A stretch of 9,389 nt of DNA. Source: CAMEON01 sp964427175. Lineage in GTDB: Bacteria; Bacillota; Clostridia; Oscillospirales; CAG-272. Position numbers and translations under genes: made by a program. The notes below the pieces were generated by a model. That model worked only from the letters and a program-made list of their open reading frames with translations. It ran no database searches and was not told the origin of the DNA. The stretch is taken from contig CAYRTP010000097.1 of the NCBI GenBank assembly GCA_964427175.1, positions 1 through 9,389 on the forward strand, read 5' to 3'. Shown piece after piece: positions 6,268-9,389 of this stretch. Position 1 is the first letter of the stretch. Every line of letters begins with the position of its first letter.

Positions 6268-7254
6268 ATGAAAAGAATCATCAGTCTGACCCTCACGGTG
6301 CTGATGCTCGCACTGCTTATTCTGACCGCTACCTCTTGCGGTATGGAGAGTATGTCGGGCTACACGCTCCTGCGGGATCACATCATCGACAAGGTGGGCT
6401 ACGACAAAAGCATGGAAATAAACGAGTACTCGACCATCAAGGTAGCTACTTTGGATGGAGGAAACACCGAAGTGCACGCGACCGTTGGTGGATACGTTCA
6501 AGATCCTTTGCTGGAGGGAACTCCTGTTCGCATCACTCTAAAAATGAATGGCAGTGTGGAGAAGGCATATCTAGTTTGTGAAGTACTGGACACCGAAACC
6601 CGCACACCAGTTGCACGTGGATACGCCGATGTACTTCTTACCCATTATACGGGTAGTGAATCGATCTGCTTTACTTCTATGGAAAGCATAAATTTTGTAA
6701 CTGAAGCAACCATCGAGGATTTTGCAACCGTTCTGCTCAACTCCCTCCTCCTGGCCATGGACACCTACACCACGACCAACCTGGACATGAACGCCCACGA
6801 CCTGGGCTTCACCGCCCTGTCGGACAAGTATATGGCCGACGTAGAGACCGCTGAGGCCGAGGAAGACCTGGGCGGCGCATTCTCCTCCGAGCGTTTGAGC
6901 CTGGCATGCCTTATGGTCCTGGAAGGTATGGGCATGGTATTCTTGGTCCTGGCCATCCTGTGGTTTGTGCTTCTGATCTTCAAGGCCGTATTCTCCAAGG
7001 ATCCCGCCAAGGAGACCGCAAAGGCCGCCAAGCCCGAAAAGAGGGAGACTCCCGTCGTCAAGCAGGAGATTGCCGCTCCCGTAGCCGCCCCTGCTCCCGC
7101 CACCCCTGCCGCCGATGATGCACAACTCATCGCGGTCATTACCGCCGCCGTTGCCGCGGCTATCGAATCCGACCCCGCACTCACCTCGCAGTTCGCCGGT
7201 GGCTTCCGTGTGGTCTCCTTCAAGAAGACCCAGCCGACCACCCGCAACCGCTGA
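6268..7254 (+). CDS. oadG: OadG-like decarboxylase membrane subunit with extra N-terminal exported domain
   Basis: A 328-residue protein in the place of the small (about 80-130 residue) gamma/delta subunit that anchors Na+-pumping decarboxylases. It opens with a signal peptide and a lipobox-like ATSC (Cys24). An exported domain of about 185 residues follows that I do not recognise. Then comes one transmembrane helix (about 211-241) bearing the OadG hallmark GMGMVFLVLAILW, a Lys/Ala/Pro-rich cytoplasmic linker (about 245-282), and the typical C-terminal helix DDAQLIAVITAAVAAAI (283-299). The C-terminal 120 residues alone would be a normal OadG. The gene starts 12 nt after the previous stop with AGGAGGT directly at that stop, and ends in tandem stops TGA TAA. 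The part coding for the exported domain is AT-richer (about 37-52% GC by hand count) than the rest (about 60%). If the signal peptide is not cleaved, the protein has two membrane segments instead. Confidence 0.8.
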   Translation: MKRIISLTLTVLMLALLILTATSCGMESMSGYTLLRDHIIDKVGYDKSMEINEYSTIKVATLDGGNTEVHATVGGYVQDPLLEGTPVRITLKMNGSVEKAYLVCEVLDTETRTPVARGYADVLLTHYTGSESICFTSMESINFVTEATIEDFATVLLNSLLLAMDTYTTTNLDMNAHDLGFTALSDKYMADVETAEAEEDLGGAFSSERLSLACLMVLEGMGMVFLVLAILWFVLLIFKAVFSKDPAKETAKAAKPEKRETPVVKQEIAAPVAAPAPATPAADDAQLIAVITAAVAAAIESDPALTSQFAGGFRVVSFKKTQPTTRNR

Positions 7255-7284
7255 TAAATTCATAATTTGAAAGGAACTATCATC

Positions 7285-7686
7285 ATGAAAAGATTCAACG
7301 TCACCGTAAACGGTGTTGCATACGACGTAACTGTTGAGGAGATCGGCGGTGCCGCTCCCGCTCCCGTAGCCGCTCCTGCTGCCCCTGTTGCCGCTCCCGT
7401 GGCTGCTCCCGCTCCCGCCGCTGCCCCTGCAGCTGCTCCTGCTCCCGCCGCCGCTCCTGCCGGTGCCGCAGGCTCCACCCCTGTCAAGGCTCCTCTCCAG
7501 GGTACCGTTATGAAGGTCCTGGTCAAGCCCGGCGATGCTGTAAAGAAGGGAAGCCCCGTTTGCGTCATCGAGGCTCTGAAGATGGAGAACGACGTTCCTG
7601 CTCCTGCTGACGGCGTGGTAGCCTCCATCAACGTCAAGAGCGGCGACAGCGTCAAGACCGACGAAGTGCTCCTGACTCTGAACTGA
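7285..7686 (+). CDS. Biotin carboxyl carrier protein of the decarboxylase complex
   Basis: A 133-residue biotin carrier (MmdC/1.3S type) that shuttles carboxyl groups between the carboxyltransferase subunits and the OadB pump. A short N-terminal segment (1-20, FNVTVNGVAYDV) is followed by an Ala/Pro linker (about 22-63) and a lipoyl/biotinyl domain (about 66-132). The biotin is expected on Lys99 in EALKMEN; the residue before it is Leu where many carriers have Met. The ATG at 7285 is preferred over an in-frame TTG at 7267 because GAAAGGA (7269-7275) gives a well-spaced ribosome site for the ATG and would lie inside the longer reading. It starts 30 nt after oadG. Having a separate carrier suggests that the downstream OadA lacks its own biotin domain, which the truncated end prevents checking. 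Confidence 0.93.
   Translation: MKRFNVTVNGVAYDVTVEEIGGAAPAPVAAPAAPVAAPVAAPAPAAAPAAAPAPAAAPAGAAGSTPVKAPLQGTVMKVLVKPGDAVKKGSPVCVIEALKMENDVPAPADGVVASINVKSGDSVKTDEVLLTLN
7351..7470 (+). repeat. Low-complexity Ala/Pro linker repeat in the biotin carrier gene
   Basis: Tandem-like GCTCCTGCC/GCTCCCGCC units encode an Ala-Pro hinge of about 40 residues. Such hinges let the biotin domain swing between active sites. The DNA is prone to slippage, so repeat number may vary between strains or be mis-assembled from short reads. Confidence 0.7.
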
Positions 7687-7732
7687 TCGACCTTTCCGAA
7701 TCAAATCATTACATTGAAAGGAAGGTTTATCC

Positions 7733-8977
7733 ATGTCAGAACTTATCACCAGCTTGCTCAACTTTCTGACAAGCACGGGTATTTGGAAAGTGCTGTTCTC
7801 CCCCACGGGCGAGGGTCACGGTCTCTTTGATCTGGCCGACTCGGGTTGGGCATTCAACCCCACCGCCTGGCAGCTTCTGGTCATGTACGTCATCGTAGGT
7901 ATCTTGGTCTACCTGGCCATCGTCAAGAAGTTTGAGCCCCTGCTTCTGCTCCCCATCGCCATCGGCATGATGCTCACCAATCTGCCCGGCGCAAACCTGT
8001 TCCACCTGGACTATTTCATTGCCGAAGAGATCAGCTACAGCTTCATCCTCCATCACGGCGGATTCCTGGATATGCTCTACCTGGGCGTTAAGCTGGGTAT
8101 CTACCCCTGCCTGATCTTTATCGGTATCGGTGCCATGACCGACTTTACCCCCCTGATCTCCAACCCCAAGAGCCTTCTGATCGGCGCGGGTGCCCAGTTC
8201 GGCGTATTCGTCGCCTTCGCGCTGGCTCTGATCTCGGGCTTCTTCAGCCCCAACGAAGCCGCCGCTATCGGTATCATCGGCGGCGCGGACGGTCCTACGG
8301 CCATCCTGGTCACCAAGACCTTGGCCCCCGCTCTGCTGGGTGCCATCGCCATCGCGGCCTACAGTTACATGGCACTGATTCCCATGATTCAGCCCCCCTT
8401 CATGAAAATGCTGACCACCAAGAAGGAACGTCTCATCAAGATGACCTCCCTCCGTCCCGTGTCTCAGCTTGAGAAGATCCTGTTCCCCATCGTGGTCACC
8501 TTCATAGTCGGTCTGATCGTCCCTGACGCTACCTCTCTGGTCGGTGCGCTGATGTTCGGTAACCTCCTGAACGTCTGCGGTGTCACCGAGCGTCTGTCCA
8601 AGACCGCTCAGAACGAGCTCATGAACATCGTGACCATCTTCCTGGGCATCTCGGTCGGTGCTACCGCCTCTGCCGCAAACTTCCTGCGCATCGAGACCAT
8701 CCTCATCATCTTCTGCGGTCTGGCCGCCTTCTGCGTATCCACCATCGGCGGTCTGCTGACGGCCAAGATCATGAATAAGGCCTGCGGCAACACCATCAAC
8801 CCCCTCATCGGCTCTGCCGGCGTTTCCGCCGTGCCTATGGCCGCCCGTGTCTCCCAGATCGTGGGTCAGCAGTATGATCCCACCAACTTCCTCCTCATGC
8901 ACGCCATGGGTCCCAACGTCGCAGGCGTTATCGGCTCTGCCGTAGCCGCAGGTGTGTTCCTGTCCACGTTCGCATAA
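7733..8977 (+). CDS. oadB: Na+-transporting oxaloacetate/methylmalonyl-CoA decarboxylase beta subunit
   Basis: A 414-residue integral membrane protein that decarboxylates carboxybiotin and couples this to Na+ export. It has many hydrophobic segments and all the family landmarks: IGIGAMTDF (130-138), IGIIGGADGPTAI (179-191), NPLIGSAGVSAVPMAARV (356-373) and NFLLMHAMGPNVAGVI (385-400). The residues reported as essential in Klebsiella OadB all appear here shifted by 17: Asp186 (D203), Tyr212 (Y229), Asn356 (N373), Gly360 (G377), Ser365 (S382) and Arg372 (R389). The pump therefore looks functional. AAAGGAAGG (7717-7725) is a strong ribosome site for the ATG at 7733. The gene is 46 nt after the carrier gene, with no promoter or terminator between them. 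The beta subunit does not reveal which substrate the complex decarboxylates. Confidence 0.96.
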   Translation: MSELITSLLNFLTSTGIWKVLFSPTGEGHGLFDLADSGWAFNPTAWQLLVMYVIVGILVYLAIVKKFEPLLLLPIAIGMMLTNLPGANLFHLDYFIAEEISYSFILHHGGFLDMLYLGVKLGIYPCLIFIGIGAMTDFTPLISNPKSLLIGAGAQFGVFVAFALALISGFFSPNEAAAIGIIGGADGPTAILVTKTLAPALLGAIAIAAYSYMALIPMIQPPFMKMLTTKKERLIKMTSLRPVSQLEKILFPIVVTFIVGLIVPDATSLVGALMFGNLLNVCGVTERLSKTAQNELMNIVTIFLGISVGATASAANFLRIETILIIFCGLAAFCVSTIGGLLTAKIMNKACGNTINPLIGSAGVSAVPMAARVSQIVGQQYDPTNFLLMHAMGPNVAGVIGSAVAAGVFLSTFA

Positions 8978-9022
8978 GGAAACGCTACCATCTACCAAAA
9001 AGCTAATCGAAAGGGAAAGAAT

Positions 9023-9332
9023 ATGAGCAAGGTAAAGATTACCGAAACTGTACTGCGTGACTCGCATCAGTCGCTGATCGCCACCAGAATGACCACGGAC
9101 GAGATGCTTCCTATTTTGTCCGCCATGGACGAGGTCGGATACCACTCTCTGGAGGCCTGGGGCGGAGCCACCTTTGACTCCTGCATGAGATTCCTCAACG
9201 AGGATCCCTGGGAGAGACTGCGTAAGATCCGTGGTGCGGTCAAGAACACCAAACTGCAGATGCTGTTCCGCGGCCAGAACATTCTGGGCTACCGCCACTA
9301 CGCCGACGATGTAGTAGAGTACTTCGTTTTTT
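9023..9332 (+). CDS. oadA: Oxaloacetate decarboxylase alpha / pyruvate-type carboxyltransferase, N-terminal fragment
   Basis: The first 102 or so residues of the OadA/5S-type carboxyltransferase (TIM barrel), which moves the carboxyl group of oxaloacetate to biotin and releases pyruvate. Signatures are TETVLRDSHQS (7-17, with the metal-binding Asp13), the EAWGGATFDSCMRF strand and loop (44-57), and QMLFRGQNILGYRHYADD (79-96). The full protein would have about 450-600 residues. Homology runs to VVEYFV and stops. The apparent last residue (Phe103) comes from a run of T, and the stop TAA is completed by adapter bases 9333-9334, so the stop is an artefact and the gene is cut, not a short protein. 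AAAGGGAAAG (9010-9019) is the ribosome site. It follows oadB by 45 nt and completes the operon. Confidence 0.93.
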
Positions 9333-9389
9333 AATGATACGGCGACCACCGAGACCTACACCCTTTCCCTACACGACGCTCTTACAATC
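9333..9389 (+). other. Illumina P5 universal adapter (sequencing artefact)
   Basis: These 57 bases match the first 57 bases of the 58-base Illumina P5/universal adapter, starting AATGATACGGCGACCACCGA, with 4 differences by my alignment (9355, 9362, 9384 and 9386). A run of six T (9327-9332) precedes it. It is not genomic DNA and ends oadA falsely. The adapter reads forward away from the genome, the opposite of simple read-through, so a chimeric ligation or assembly join is likely. Confidence 0.97.

Noticed and set aside
4993..6501. A 502-codon open frame on the minus strand opposite the first decarboxylase gene
   Set aside because: Gly/His-rich composition typical of antisense frames in biased genes; it crosses two real plus-strand genes and has no domain signature.
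7267..7284. A longer biotin carrier starting at TTG 7267
   Set aside because: The ribosome site for the ATG at 7285 lies inside this extension, and family members start with the MKRFNVTVNG-like segment.
7351..7470. Tandem GCTCCTGCC-like repeats as a possible CRISPR or mobile-element repeat
   Set aside because: They are in-frame codons for an Ala/Pro linker in a biotin carrier, irregular in length, with no spacers.
6571..7806. A 411-codon minus-strand frame rich in Gly/Ser opposite oadG and the biotin carrier
   Set aside because: The Gly/Ser repeats are simply the reverse of the Ala/Pro linker codons. It crosses three plus-strand gene boundaries and lacks any family motif.
7736..9349. A 537-codon open frame on the minus strand opposite oadB and oadA
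   Set aside because: It begins inside the adapter sequence (9333-9349), so it cannot be real; the product is hydrophilic antisense of membrane-protein codons.

Overview
The window looks like one end of a metagenome-assembled contig from an uncultured Firmicute, probably a gut-type Clostridia. The evidence is strong GGAGGT-type ribosome sites, consensus sigma-A promoters, moderately GC-rich and strongly biased codons, and a sodium-pumping decarboxylase operon next to a clostridial-type aconitase/isocitrate dehydrogenase cluster. The placement is an inference; no marker gene fixes the genus. Two assembly artefacts matter. A 10-N gap (2754-2763) splits the aconitase gene, and the last 57 bases (9333-9389) are an Illumina P5 adapter rather than genome.

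Layout. Two transcription units diverge from an intergenic region of about 320 bp (4678-4995). Leftward (minus strand) are an aconitate hydratase (4677-2407), a cytoplasmic GH31 alpha-glycosidase starting 4 nt after it (2402-423), and the N-terminal 129 codons of an NADP-type isocitrate dehydrogenase running off the left edge (387-1). A consensus promoter (TTGACT, 17 bp, TATAAT) drives acn. A weaker promoter-like sequence at the end of the GH31 gene could give icd its own transcript.

Rightward (plus strand) are five closely spaced genes of a biotin-dependent, Na+-translocating decarboxylase. They are a divergent acyl-CoA-type carboxyltransferase (4996-6255), an OadG-like membrane subunit with a large extra N-terminal exported, lipoprotein-like domain (6268-7254), a biotin carrier protein (7285-7686), the OadB Na+ pump (7733-8977) and the start of an OadA/pyruvate-type carboxyltransferase (9023 to about 9332). 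The OadA gene is cut by the adapter. A second consensus promoter (TTGACT, 17 bp, TATAAT) serves this operon, with a short inverted repeat just downstream of the predicted start of transcription.

How the genes fit together. Oxaloacetate is the shared node. The leftward genes carry citrate through isocitrate to 2-oxoglutarate (the oxidative branch, usually for glutamate supply in anaerobes). The rightward complex would decarboxylate oxaloacetate, or move carboxyl groups between pyruvate and an acyl-CoA, and conserve energy as a sodium gradient. The operon carries both carboxyltransferase types known from transcarboxylase, but the acyl-CoA-type subunit has lost or changed several canonical motifs. 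The GH31 gene has no obvious metabolic link to its neighbours. No RNA genes, CRISPR arrays, mobile elements or convincing terminators were seen.
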